Source: Combretum micranthum
Taxonomy: Eukaryota; Streptophyta; Magnoliopsida; Myrtales; Combretaceae
Direction of reading: 5' to 3'
Assembly (NCBI GenBank): GCA_024138025.1
Contig: JAMXBD010000403.1
Coordinates: 310,001-374,000 of the forward strand
Length of the DNA: 64,000 bases
Shown: one piece after another, positions 10,842 through 23,411 of the stretch
Position numbering within the stretch: position 1 is the stretch's first letter
Layout: every line of letters starts with the position of its first letter
The notes under the pieces: model-generated
Database searches by the model: none
What the model saw: the letters and a program-made list of their open reading frames with translations, nothing else
Told to the model about the DNA's origin: nothing
Translations under genes and position numbers: made by a program

Positions 10842-13464
10842 ATGGATCACATAGCAGCAGCAGAAGAACAGATTGTTTCGGACAGAGTCAGGAGAAAGCT
10901 CAATGAAGTTAATGCAGCTGCTCAAACCCATCTTTCCGGTGTCCAAGATCATGTCAATTTCACTCTTCAGGTCACTTTTCGTTAGAGAAATTGCTTCAAT
11001 TCGATGCAAATTAACCAAAATGATTACAAGTTTTGATTTTTTTTCCTCCCCTTTTAATTTAATTTAATTACCATTGTCTGTATGAGACTGATTAGGTTTC
11101 ATGGTTAGTGTAATATAGCATCATCTTATTGTTATTTTGACTTTGGGTCTGATGGAATGCAGCAAGCTTACTTCAAGTGTGCGTACGAGTGCTTCGATAG
11201 GAAGCGGAGGCAGGAAGAGATTAGTGGTTGCGTCGAGAATTGTAGTGTCCCTGTTGTTAGTGCCCAGCAGCTGGTTGAGAATGAAATGGCTAAATTTCAA
11301 GTTAGTTTTCTTGGCTTTTCTTTATTTTCATGCAATGCTATAGCTCGTGATTGAATAAAATTGGGTTTGCAAGTGTGATTAGAACATTCACAGGGGTTCT
11401 CAGTTCTCTCGTTCTTTCCTTTTGAATATGATTTTTTTTTAGTATCAACTACTTGAATTTGAATGGATCGTACCCTTCTCGAGAGCCTAATCAATATTGG
11501 GCATGTTTAAAGCATTTACCGAGCATCAGTAAGCCAATAATCTGAATTTAATACCGTTTGTGTCTGATACGACGATGCAAATTGAAGCTACAAGGTTGTC
11601 CCTTCCAATTTGTAGTTAAAAGCAATAAAAATGTTTCACTTAGTTCTCTTAACACCTGCTAATGTTGTCAGTCCTAGAATTGTGTCCATTTTTCTTAAAA
11701 TATATCAATTACAGTACATGCTATCTCAACCTTTTCATTTCAACTTGTTAAGTAGCTAGAGTGCAAAGGTGCATTTTTTTGGCTCTGCCTGGCTTGTTTA
11801 TTACTTTATTCTAGGTGGCTATTGAATTGGTTCTCATCTGTTTATAAAATGTCCATCCTAGTTTAGTTAAAGGCAAAAAGCATACTCAAGGCACAACGCC
11901 TTGTAATCACTGGAGGCAAGAAGCACAAGAAAAGCATACACCCGAGCAAAAAGAAGTGCAAGTATTGATAGATTGATTAAGTGTTTTGATGCAATATAAT
12001 AATTCAACTATCATGTTCTCATTAGAATAAAATTAGCACCATGTTCACAAAGACTAAGAGACTTTTACAATATAACTAAAATATTATGGGTTTGTTTCAT
12101 CATATTTTGATCACTTTAACATTATAGTTTTTTCGTTTTCAAATAGATGCTTGTTAACAAATAAAAACTGATAAAAAACTAATAGTTTTACTCATAAACA
12201 GATCAAACAAATATAATACAGATATGATATAAGTTACAGATGCGAATTGATACAGATACGATAAAAACAATCTAAACAGACCGTTGTCTCTTTGTTAAAT
12301 TTATTGTCCTTTTAGTTTTTAGTAAACAATATATTCCAACTTATCCCTTAGTTATTCTTCTGAACTCAAATAAAACAAAAACTCAGTACAAAATCTTCTT
12401 CTTCTTTTTTTTTTTACCTTTTTGTTTCCCCTTTTAAAGTGACTTGAACTGCACATGCCTTGCACTTTTCCAAATGCATCTTGTGTTGACCTTTATCAGC
12501 ACAAGGCGCACCTCACCTTGTGCACAAGGCTAGCCCTTTTTACAACGTGGTCCATCCTCTCCTATTGGCCTCTGCATTAGAAATTCACTATTACACCTTG
12601 TTCCGGAGTAGTATATTGATTTCTTGAATCTATCTTGGGTATTTAAGATAATTAGCCTTCAAAGCTTCCAATAATAACCCCATCGATTTTCCTTTCTGCT
12701 TTATCAAGGTTGCTAATAACAAGTTCCTTGGTTTTTGATACTGAAATATCTCCTCCTTTACAAACTCAGAACAAGTTGACCTGCTGTGAAATGTCCAGTG
12801 TGTTTTAATTTCCTGAAGAACCATCATAGATTTTTTAACAAGTTCTTGCCTGAGTAATGCATCTATTGCATCAATTCTGGTGTAGCATCATTCTGTTTCT
12901 AGATCAATAGTCTTAAAGCTATGAAGCCTTGAGCATGTATCTCCATGTTGAGATTTGTCAATCACAGTTTTGTTTGTGGGTGATAGCCTCTACTTTTCTT
13001 TTATGTGTTGATTTCACTTACGTCTTGGTTTAAAATTTTTCTCGGTTTCCTTCATGGATTGTGAATGAAATCATTTTTATCAATTATTTGTCAGAGAAAA
13101 AGATTTATGCTTTTGCTCGCTATGTAGAGAATGTATTGTTTCTGCAGATTTTTATCCATGTCACTCCATTGTTCTTTTCCAGATCTTGTGACTTTCCTAT
13201 CCTTTTTATTGTGCAATTCTATTATGACCTAATCCTTCTTCAGCAAAGATCATCTCCATATTGCTGTTTCTTTTGATTCAGGAAAGATTGAATAGATCTC
13301 TAATGGTCTGCCAAGATAAGTTTGAGGCAGCTAAGCTCCAGCAAATTCGAACGGATGCAATGAAAGAGCTGGAATCATGTGTTGAACAGTCCATCGAAGA
13401 TAGTGTCAAGACATTGCCCCATCTTGTAAACAGATTGAAGCCAGCCCTTGGGATAAAAGATTAA
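10842..13464 (+). CDS. FAM136A: FAM136A-like protein (DUF842), three exons
   Basis: Exons 10842-10970, 11163-11300 and 13282-13464 join in phase 0 to give 149 residues, close to the usual family length. Introns are 192 and 1,981 bp, both GT-AG. The protein starts MDHIAAAEEQIVSDRV and ends GIKD. Exon 2 carries a twin CX3C pattern, C49-x3-C53 (CAYEC) and C66-x3-C70 (CVENC). The rest is predicted helical and charged. FAM136A proteins are small soluble mitochondrial proteins, reported in the intermembrane space, and the twin CX3C fits import by Mia40-type oxidative folding. The molecular role in plants is not established. The ATG is the first after the telobox and opens a frame that is conserved across all splice sites. 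Intron 2 contains a dispersed repeat (12087-12284). The gene converges on the COA3-like gene. Confidence 0.95.
12087..12284. repeat. Dispersed repeat in FAM136A intron 2 (family of three)
   Basis: Begins near gtttgtttcatc and ends near ctaaacaga. Copies at about 15763-15945 and 47822-48040 share the order: TTTGTTTCATC-like start, gataaaaaacta, ttttactca, AAACAGAT-like end. The weakly inverted ends (GGTyTGTTT) suggest a hAT-type MITE. Confidence 0.55.
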
Positions 13465-16269
13465 GTCAGAGCACATTTTTTAAGTTTTTTAACAGCAGAT
13501 ATATCTAGTATAACCTGTTGGGTCACAATTAAAGAGAAGATAATATTCTTTCAACATGTTTGCATTTGATATTGAGCTTTAACTGCTGATCAATGTCTTT
13601 TTTCATCCCAGCAATACTTACATACAAGCCTCTAGGGGCATTGACCCTTTGGCAACTTTCTGTTTGGAAAGTGAATGGATGGAAATATATATGTCTATGC
13701 ACAGAAATTAAAAAAAAAATGATGGAAAATGAAGGAAAAATGTTGTATAGAAAGTACAACAATGGGAAAATAATGAAAAAATTGCTTAACAGGAACAACT
13801 TGTTTGGTTTGTTTTATGCATATTGGGCACTTAATTCGCCTAATTGGGTTTGAGGGAATTTGCATCCATCGAGTTACCCTGGCCGTTTGGCTTAGCAGAT
13901 TTGTATATTCTCGAAAATTCTTTATTAGCATTAACTCCATATTTTATTATTTCAATCTTATAAACTATATTAATCCTTTCTTATAATGATGGATTTGGCA
14001 TATCCTAATTTAAATATATACACACACACACACACATAATAATCAAGCCAATAGTAACAAATAGCACCATATCACCAACAAAAAAAAAAAAAAAGAAATT
14101 CTTTAATAGCATTGATTCGATATTTACTACTTTAACCTTATAAATTAATACTAATCTGGATTTGGCTTATTATAGCAGCAAACTCCTCTTTCTTTTTCTT
14201 TTTTCCATCTTCCCTCTCTATAGTCGGATATATTGCTCAAACAAACATTCACTGGACTGTTAATGAATAACAATTATGCATCATGGATGAATGCAATGAG
14301 ACTGTTCAAACCTGGATATTTGTTTCTTTACGCAGTTAATTTAACATGGTTGCATGATTCTAGAATTTTATATAAATAATACTTGATTACTTTCATTTTA
14401 ACATAGTATGTTATACATTATAAAATGATGAATTTTTATAATTAAGCTATTATTTTATTGCATTTTACATTATTTATATTCATTCTACAGTATTATAATC
14501 TTATTATCGTACTTTGGTTAATTGTAATATACCACAAAGTTCCTTAACTGTATAATTAATATCTGTGGAGCATCAATAAAAATCTCATGTTGTGCATGTA
14601 TATCTTATTTAAGTATCTTAATTATTATATTATATTAATAATAAAAGTCAATTGCATTATATCTATCATAGACTTCAGGTCAGGACCAGATCTGAACTGC
14701 TGGTTCTTGGTTCTAAAAATGGTGAAACCAGAACCGAACCACAGAAAAAAAACAAAAAAAATGAACTAAATAATTTACTTAATTTAAGTAAGAAAATAAT
14801 CGCAAAATAAATTTTTAACTTGAAATAACATTGAGCTTAACAATAATTATTAATAGCCATTAGTTAAAAAAGTTCTATAGTTACGCAATTATTTATGTAC
14901 AATCACTTGCACTTTTTTAGTTACCATGTTAGCAACATGTTATTATAAATATTTAAGATACAAATAAGTCACTACAATACCAAAACAAGTCACACATAGC
15001 CAAGAAAGAAAAGTCTATTTTAATTAGAAGCCTACATAAACTCAATAACATGATTTTAAATATATTTATTATTTGTATTGTTAATAACAACAACATTAAA
15101 TTCATGTGAAAATAGTTTTAAATATTTGTTTTTAATTATAATTTTTAAAATAATTTTCTTTTTTTTTCCTTTCCTTTTTTTTTTTTCATTTTTTGTAGCA
15201 TAGAACCACTGAAACTGTCGGTTCTCTAGTTGGTTCTTGAACTGACGGCTCCAAAATCACGGATCAGGTGGATTTAGGAGGTAGAACCATAACAACCCGC
15301 CATAACCGTGAGATCTTTTGCCAGTTCGGACCTGCTATCTTCTAGTTGGTTTAGTTTATGAATCGCCGGTGACGGACCCATAATGATGTCTAATTTATCA
15401 TGTTATACTATATTATGAAATCAGACTAGTATAACATAACATAATATAATATAATTATTAAATGATGAATAGATATGTACTTATAAGACAAATGTTGTAA
15501 TTCCATATAGTCCTATAAAGTATGTTATTTGCATTTGTCACCATGTATAAAAATTTAACATAATATAATTTATATTGCCTGAGATACATAGCTATAATTA
15601 ATTTTTCTATTGTATTACTTTATTCATTTTCATTCTACTATAATATCATTTTATATACTTATTAAACTAGTATTGCAATTGTTGGCACGAAATCGACTAT
15701 TATTTATATCGACGGTGGTATACCTGACCAGGCAAATAGAAATTTCATAAACAATGCAATAGGTTTTGTTTGTTTCATCTTATTTTAATCATTTTATTGT
15801 TTCAAATATATATTTATAAAAAAAATAATGATAAAAAACTATAATTTTACTCACAAATAAACCAAATAGATACAATACAGATAAATTATAAATAGATTAG
15901 ATAAAAATACGATACAAATAAAAATCCGACAAATCAAATAACGATATTTTTTTATAGCCCAAAAAAAACAATAATATTTTTTTCCCCATTATAATAGTGT
16001 CAACACCATTAGACTACAAGGTCATTTATCAATTATAATAATTATATATAATTAAAAAAAAAAATTAGAGACCGTGGTGATAATACCTATTTAACATTTT
16101 CAGTAACAGAGGAGATCATAGAAGAGCTACCATATGACGAGATTCCCCCAAAATCCAAACCAACATAAGTATAATCAATCTTCATCAGTAAAGAACTTCA
16201 GGACTACAAAGTATGTGGCACTTCAATAAAAAATGAGCTCATAACACGATCATACAGAAGTGCAGATAA
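13465..16269. other. Intergenic region between the convergent FAM136A and COA3 genes
   Basis: It includes the FAM136A 3' UTR (no clear AATAAA), a (CA)n tract at about 14018-14036, and GGTTC-rich blocks at 14690-14750 and 15195-15350 that look like the ends of one non-autonomous element. A dispersed repeat lies at 15763-15945, and a possible truncated SINE on the minus strand at about 15975-16036. Short ORFs here look random. Confidence 0.5.
15763..15945. repeat. Dispersed repeat, second copy
   Basis: Same family as 12087-12284, in the same orientation. Shared words include tgtttcatc, gataaaaaact, ttttactca and gatacaaat. Confidence 0.5.
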
Positions 16270-18405
16270 AAAGAACAGGGTTATGCCTATTACATTTTAT
16301 TCGAACTGTTTAAAAACTCGAAGTAGGTATGAGAATTCAACTGCACAACTCTGGCCCCGAAAATCTACGAAATCCCAGGACCAAAGCATAAACACAGGGT
16401 CAAGCTCCAGCCGACTTAAGACGAGGTCAAACTTTTGTTGGCATGGCTGATTGAGCTTCTTGTTTGTTTCTTTGTTCTTCAAACTTATCAATTGCTACTG
16501 AAGCTCATCTGTACTGCTCACTGCTCTCATTGTATAAAAATAAACACCAAAAACAAATGATGTCAAACCGCCAGCAACAATGAGATTCTTCACCCCAGGA
16601 GCAAGGCTCCTATAACCAGCCATATTGCCTACAAAACGTACAAACTTCCACTTTTGAGTGTGACTTCACCAAATAGAATAAAATATCAATGAACGATCTG
16701 CTACCACAATGTCATAATTACTATACATAAGAATTGAAAAAACAAAACTAGAGAACTATGGCAAAGCTTTCTCACTCCTATTTGGTTATTATTATTGAAA
16801 GATATAAAATCCCTTTGTTCCTTTGATTTTCCATTGATGGGAAGGGGATCCAACTAGACGATAAATAACATGTTATCTGTATGTGATGAAGACTTATGCA
16901 TTGCAGGAACCAAACAAAAGAATCAGATGGTACTAAGAATCCATTGCAAAGATGACATCAAATATCAGCTAGTGGTTTCTCCAGTTATGTCCAGATTCAA
17001 TACATCATAGGTAAAAGTATTAAACTATATCAGCAATAAATGTTTGTGATTTTCACAATTTTCCTTTTTCTAGAGTATATGATGCTTCAGAAATAATATC
17101 AAGTTAAGGAACTGTGGAAACAAGATGATATCCTGGTATCCTTTCCCTGAAAGCAGAAAAAGAAAAGGACACCGAAATCGGGTGAAAAGTTCATTGTTCC
17201 AAATTGAACTGTTTGTCATGTGAATCCAACAGGGATAATGCTACTATTGTTAGCTAATTTGGGAAACCTAGGAAAGAATGTTTTTGTGTAAAGTAAATAC
17301 ATCCCAGAAAGCATTTGATTTTGAGCCACTAAAACATCTAATGATAAAGCATGGTCCATTCTTGGCCATGGTATAGCCTTGAGGATGGGCAATAGAGGTT
17401 ACATTTACGAGTGCGTTTGCTAATCGTGGATATGAAGGTTGGCTGATGTGTTGAAACATCTTATATTGATTCCTTCCCAATTGAAGTCACGAGAAAAGAA
17501 TGAAAAAATTATAATTCTCCTCCTAACAATTCTCTCCTAATTCTATCTTTCCCCATCCTGCTCTTCAAATTCTGCACTTTCCTCTGTTATGATTTCTTAT
17601 CGCTGCTGCATTACCATTGTAACTCAATCAGGATAAAATCTTTGAGGTCATGTTGATATCCTTTATTGGACTTTTTCACTCTAACATTGAGGAAGAGGCT
17701 TAAAAATGGTTACTTATTTATTTATTTATTTTGGGTTTCTCCAAACAAATTGTATTTGTAGTAGAACAATGTTGCGAAACAAAAGGAATCCATTAAAGTG
17801 TAATAAATTTCAAGGTGTATCTGTTCTGCAGAAAACAGTTTCTGGTTTATCCTTCTTGATATTTATAACAATTAAAAAAAAAAGAAGGTAAAATTGTGGA
17901 ATATAATCATAGGAATCTCACGAACTTGGTATTACCAACAGCTTAGCGATTTCCAAATAGCTACCAGTCATTGGAGAGAAAATAAACTTCTTAAAATTTT
18001 TTCAACTTCCACTTTCCTACCACTACCACTATAACATCGTCGTCTTCCACAACATAAACTCAAATTATGATTTCTATTGTAAAATATAACAAACTGAAGA
18101 ATCCTCGTAAACAGACACACCAACAATTATAAAATCGAAAGGGATCCTTCAATCATCATTTTTGAGGCTTTGGACCTCCAGATAAACCCTAACGCCACAA
18201 CACATGCATATTCCAATCACTTGCTGATTGATAATGATAAATATAAAAATATTAGACAAAACATGGAATTCTATAAGATAAATAATAAGACTTTTACCTG
18301 TCAAGAACAAGGTGTTGAGTAAAAAGGAGAAGAAAACGAGCTCAATTCAGCTCCCCCAGGTGAAGGATTTTGCTGCTCGCAGAGAGGAGAGAGGAGGCAG
18401 AGGGC
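16270..18405 (-). CDS. COA3: COA3-like cytochrome c oxidase assembly protein (frame broken)
   Basis: The coding exon starts at the ATG at 16623 and runs to a TAG at 16495-16497, 42 codons: MAGYRSLAPGVKNL, a hydrophobic helix IVAGGLTSFVFGVYFYTM, then RAVSSTDELQ. This matches the small plant COA3 type, a single-pass inner-mitochondrial-membrane protein that helps assemble complex IV. The family normally continues after DELQ. Here the continuation (AIDKFEEQ and on to a stop at 16427-16429) is present one base out of frame, so CAGTAGCA looks like CAGGTAGCA with one G lost. The transcript has a non-coding first exon (18298 to about 18405), a 1.67-kb leader intron (16629-18297, GT-AG) and a poly-A signal at 16296-16301. 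Either the allele is mutant or the base is an assembly error. Family call from memory of the plant sequence pattern. Confidence 0.75.
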
Positions 18406-18430
18406 TCAATTTACAATTACTTCTTCGAAG

Positions 18431-18469
18431 GATTATATATGGGCCTACTCTGAGTGCCATATTGGCCCA
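18431..18469 (-). promoter_or_regulatory. COA3-like promoter: TATA box and TGGGCC pair
   Basis: On the minus strand a TATA box (ATATATAATC, 18431-18440) sits about 30 bp upstream of the inferred start of the leader exon. TGGGCC occurs at 18440-18445 (plus) and 18464-18469 (minus). These site II motifs are typical of plant oxidative-phosphorylation genes. Confidence 0.6.
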
Positions 18470-18529
18470 ATTCATATACAATAATTATGCGGTTAAGCCC
18501 GTTTAGGTTCTGTCAGCCCATTTAGTCGG

Positions 18530-19888
18530 CTTTATTTGTAAATCCTTTTGAACCCAAACACTTGAAACGAAACGATATTAAGGATAAGATGGAACCTAGC
18601 ATGGTTTTTTTTTTGAACATACCTAGCATGGTTAAAAGGATTCGGTTTAGTTTAATTCTTTTATATTTGAAAGACGGCTGATATCAATTGATTTCCTTGA
18701 AAAATCGGTATTTATATTATTAAATTACTTCAAATTCCAATAGAGCAGCACAATAAAAAATTAGCACAAAAATAAAATGCTTAAAAAAACAAAAAAAATT
18801 TATTAAATTTATTACTAAAAAGATATGTAGATTATAAAACTCCACCACATAATGGTGGTAGTTGATAACGTTTAACTGTATAATAATAATAATAATATGG
18901 ATTGATTTTGGTTAAAAGTTAATAAGAGGAGGAGAAGACAAAAAGACATTCATGAGATAAGGGGGAGAAACTTTGTGGAAAGAACAATCTTTTATAATAG
19001 TTACAAAAAAAACATGTACATTATCACCACTATCATTTAAAAATTGCAATGGCAAATGTAATATTTTATAACATTGGGAAAATTATAAATCTAGTTTTTA
19101 GTGTTTAACTGGTTTTCTATTTGAGTGATTAATTTTTTATTACTTTCTATTTGCGTTATTGATATTTCCAAACTATCATATTTAAGTAGTTGCCTTGATT
19201 TAGTTAAGAAATCCCTTGAGTATTGGCACATGTATAAAAAATTACAAAAACAAAAAAAATAGAATTAGAAAAGAAGAATTTAATTAATTGGTTTTTTTTT
19301 ATTTGAGGCATTTTATCAAATATTAAGTCTCATGAGTCTTGTATGTTGCTATATTAAGCCTCATGAGACTTGTCTTTTGAAAGCAACTGGATACTACTTA
19401 GTCTTAAGAAGTAATAGTTTATCTTGCAAGCTTGCAACTTTTGTTATTAACTAAAATAATAAGAAAAAAGATCAAGTAGACTTTTGAATCCATAGTGTGG
19501 GTATCATGGATTTACTTAGTATTGCCTACATCCCTACTACGATACTACAAGTTCTAAACACTTGATTTTAAATTTGAAGGTGTGAAGCGCATTTTAGATT
19601 CCATAGTATACTTTGCATTAATCTTTTTATTTAATTCAATATGAAATAAGCAAGCATTTATCGTAGGAACTTATCTGTTGTATTTCCTTCTTCTTCTTCT
19701 TTTTTTCACTTTCTATAATTTTTATATTCAATCTTAATAAATTTAATAATAATATTGTATTAAATCAATTATGTGAACCTAGTATAATACGTAATAGCTT
19801 TTTAACAAAGTTAATAAACTTAATTATAATAGTAATTCCCTTTCAATTTACAAATAAGAATTTTCTTTTATGCATTAAGAATTTTCTT
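18530..19888. other. AT-rich intergenic DNA
   Basis: No gene or clear element is recognised. There are homopolymer tracts and a short (TTC)n near 19688-19700. Confidence 0.5.
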
Positions 19889-20165
19889 CAAGTAAATTAC
19901 ACAACAGGTCACAACATTTGGAGTAAGTTCATTTGGGGTCATAACGTTTCGGGTATTTAAAAAGATGTCATAACATTTACAGAAGTTGGTCAATTGAGAT
20001 CATCATTAACACGTGTCACAACATATCGAATCTTCTAAGTTTTAATTAAATATTTCTTCTGTTAACACGTGTCAATGTGTTCTCAGTTGACACCCACTTC
20101 TCTAAATGTTATGACCTCATATAAACTTATTCCCAAACATTGTGACATTCCAAAGTAATTTACCC
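19889..20165. mobile_element. Fold-back MITE, Mutator-like
   Basis: About 120-bp imperfect terminal inverted repeats fold the whole element. The left arm reads agtaaattacac, ggtcataac, taacacgtgtca; the complement of the right arm gives the same words in the same order. It is flanked by 9 bp, aattttctt (19880-19888) and aattttcat (20166-20174), one mismatch. A 9-bp duplication with long inverted ends fits Mutator-type MITEs. Confidence 0.7.
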
Positions 20166-21357
20166 AATTTTCATCATACTCTCTTTCCTTTTCTATAGAC
20201 CCTTGAAATTTTGATTAACTTTAAACTTAATCATAGAATTAAAAATCAACCGAAAATCTAAAGGTCAACAAAAAATTAGAACAAACCCTAGAATTTAGAT
20301 CTGGCATTCCCATATTCTTTAGCCCTAGGCAATGGAGTTGAAATAACTAGTGATAATAGTTCGTAATTATATAAGGAAGTGTAAAAACATCATATTCACA
20401 AATTTTGAGTGTCCTTAGGACCCGAACGGGATTAGCTCTAAAAAGCATGTATCAGGGCTCGGAATAGTAAAAATATTCGGATAACACCGTTAGGATCGAA
20501 ATAACACAAGGATTTCAAAAATATTAGTTTCGTAATTTTTCGATAACTAAAAATAACATATATTGCATTTATACGCATATTTTATTTACTACTGGTACAT
20601 TCTTAGTATTATTTACTATTCATTTTTATATACTACTATTCATCTATTTCTACTTTACCTTACAACCTATTCTTATTACCTACTATCTATTTTTCTATTT
20701 TTTTTCATTTCCAATACACATTCACATTAACCATACTTCACATATTTATTACTTTTTATTGCAAAACAACAAATAAAATAATTTTTCACTCTTCTCTCTA
20801 TCTAAGGACAGCGCCTCTCCTCTCTCTTTCAACTTAATTATTTTTCTTTTTCAATTTATTTATTACATCTAATTTTCCTCTATCTTCAACCATAAATACC
20901 CTACCCCATCTCCCTCAACTTCTTTCACATCATCTTTACATATAACAAAACTCTCTCCACAAAATTTTTCTTTACAAAAACCTTCTCTCACCAAATACTC
21001 ACAAAATTTCCCTCTAAACACAAACTATCTACCATTTCTCACTAACCACATAGTCATACATTTACTACATTCTTCCTACATCATAAACACTTTAGGTAAA
21101 ACTCCTATTCCATTTCATTTACTCATGTCATGTAACTAGCATGACCATGATATTGTTTTGAAACTCATATGAGTAGTAAAAGTAACAACATGTTCATGTT
21201 TTGTTTTTATACATGAAATTTCAATTTTACTATGTTGTTATTATGCTCATATATATGTTGATTATTAATGATATTATTGTTGTTATTGTGCTCTAATCTA
21301 ACCCTATATATATTATTAAGTATATGTGAATATATATTAATATATTTAGAGCCTAAT

Positions 21358-23411
21358 TGTAATATACAAGTAAATATTACATAAAGAAGGATAAAAGTGT
21401 CCATTGATATAAATTATAAGGTTAAATTTATCAACAAAATCTAATTTTAATACAATTTTAGTCACATGACAGACACATGATAGAAGATGAAAAGTCACAA
21501 ATCCCTATATATTCTTTCTTTCTCTTTTCTCCAATAAAACCCTAAACCTAGATTCTTATCCTTTGAGAGTTTACAACCGCCAAAGAATTCAGAAGTCCAG
21601 ATCAGGTAACCGAATCGCTTTTTTTTATTTTAAGATATTATGGATTATTATATTTCTTAGGGTTTAATTATTGAATTTGTGATAGAATTGGAAAACATAC
21701 ATATCGGGTTTGGAGATTTGATTCCATTGGTCAAAGAAGATCTTGGAAGATCGGATTTAGGTAATCAAAATCATATATTTCCTTTAAAGTCTTTCAATCT
21801 ATAAATTACCTTAGGACTTTCTTTTGTTTTTAAGAAGAATTTGAGAAACGGTTCTAATTTTTTGCAGATCTGAAGAGTGGGTATTTAAGGAAGATTGAAG
21901 ATCAGATCTGAATCTTGAAGGAGAACTATTAGGAATTTGAGATCCATTCAAGTAATTAAATCCCTTAATTACATATGTAGATTTCATCAAAATGATTTCT
22001 GATTTAGGGTTTTGTTCATTCATGATTGATGATGTTCTAGGGTTACGGTTTCTTTGAGGTCTTTGGCAATTTTCTGGATTTAGAGTCAAATCAAAGTAAG
22101 TTTTCATCTCTAAATCATAGATTCATTAAAAGATTGAATTAGAATGATGGATTTGTTTGTATTTGTTGATTTATGCAATTAGGGTTTTGTGGAGATTTGG
22201 GTTTTCTAGGGAATTGATCAAAGAGATTTTGCAGTTGTGATATCTTAAGAGGTTAAGGTTTTGGATGATTTTGGAGAATTGAATAATTAGGGTTTTGATG
22301 TGATGATTTATATATTGTTTTTGTTATATGTTATATTCAGGAGATTGGGAGATTTCTTGTTGTTTTTAAGAAATTATGCATTTGGAAAGATTGTTCCTCG
22401 AATTGGAAAATGTACGACATTTCCTTGTTTGTTGTATTTGATTACAGGTTTAGTTTTTTTTATTGTTGCTTGTAGGAACAGATATATAAATGAACTTAAT
22501 TCTATTCGGCTTAAATTGTTTTTCTCGATGTCATTGGCTTTGACCAGTAAAGACCTGACAGACAGTGATACTGGTAAGGCACCCTGATGATCCTTGTGTG
22601 TCGTTGTCCTAGTAGAGTTGCACTTGGAGATGATTCCAGTAGATATAGGTTTATTAGCAACATGGCCGCAGGTGTTTGGGGAGTACCCATTCACCAATAT
22701 ATGTATATAATTATTTATTTTCGATATCTGGTTGTTTTTCAGAGTCTGAGTAACTTCCAAGTTTGGGATCAGAGATCTATGATTCTGAACTGTGTTGTTT
22801 TGCAGGCTAAATGAAGGTAATAATCCTGTTGTTTGCATTTAGTTAGTTGCACGTATATATACATGTTGTTTATTCATTTGCATTTTGTTTGTGGACTAGC
22901 GTACTGGGCGTTTTCGCTCATTCCTTTCTTTTTTCAGGTACAGGTGATGGAGATATTGTTTATGACTTGTCTGGTTATGACTTATATTTTGATCATGGGA
23001 ATGACAATTGTGGGCCTGACTACACTGCAGAGGAATAGGATGTTATACAGGACATATGAAAAAAAATTTCTTGAGTTATTGAAGATTTTTAAAACAATAT
23101 TTTGATTATTTATCCTTTTAAGGATTTGAAGTATTGGTTTTTATGTAATAGTTTATTAAATAGGATTATATGATTTTAAGTTGGAAGTTAGACCTATTCT
23201 GGATTATTGTTGGCTTTGGTTTTGCCAACTCGGATTTATTTTATATTACAGGAGATATTTGAAAGTTATAAATTATAGGTTTCATGGGTTTTGTTCCTTC
23301 TGGAGTACCCTTAAATGTGGGTTCATGGAGATTGAGATTTAGAGCCTTTGCGTGTCTCTTTTAAGAGAGAGACACGTGGCAGGTTATAATTCCTTAGTTT
23401 AGGGTGTTATA
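21358..23411 (+). mobile_element. Nested solo LTR (L2)
   Basis: A 2,054-bp unit starts TGTAATATAC and ends GGGTGTTATA. It is flanked by the exact 5-bp duplication ctaat at 21353-21357 and 23412-23416, and it interrupts the L1/L3-homologous sequence exactly there. A TATA box (tatatatt, 21506-21513) is followed by a leader with several GTAA splice-donor-like sites. The 3' part carries the module GTACTGGGC, CTCA, then CAGGTA at about 22904-22940, shared with L4. Short ORFs inside are not credible proteins. Confidence 0.75.

Noticed and set aside
22300..23105. ORFs of 75-154 codons inside LTR L2
   Set aside because: They overlap on both strands and lie within a solo LTR; no family was recognised.
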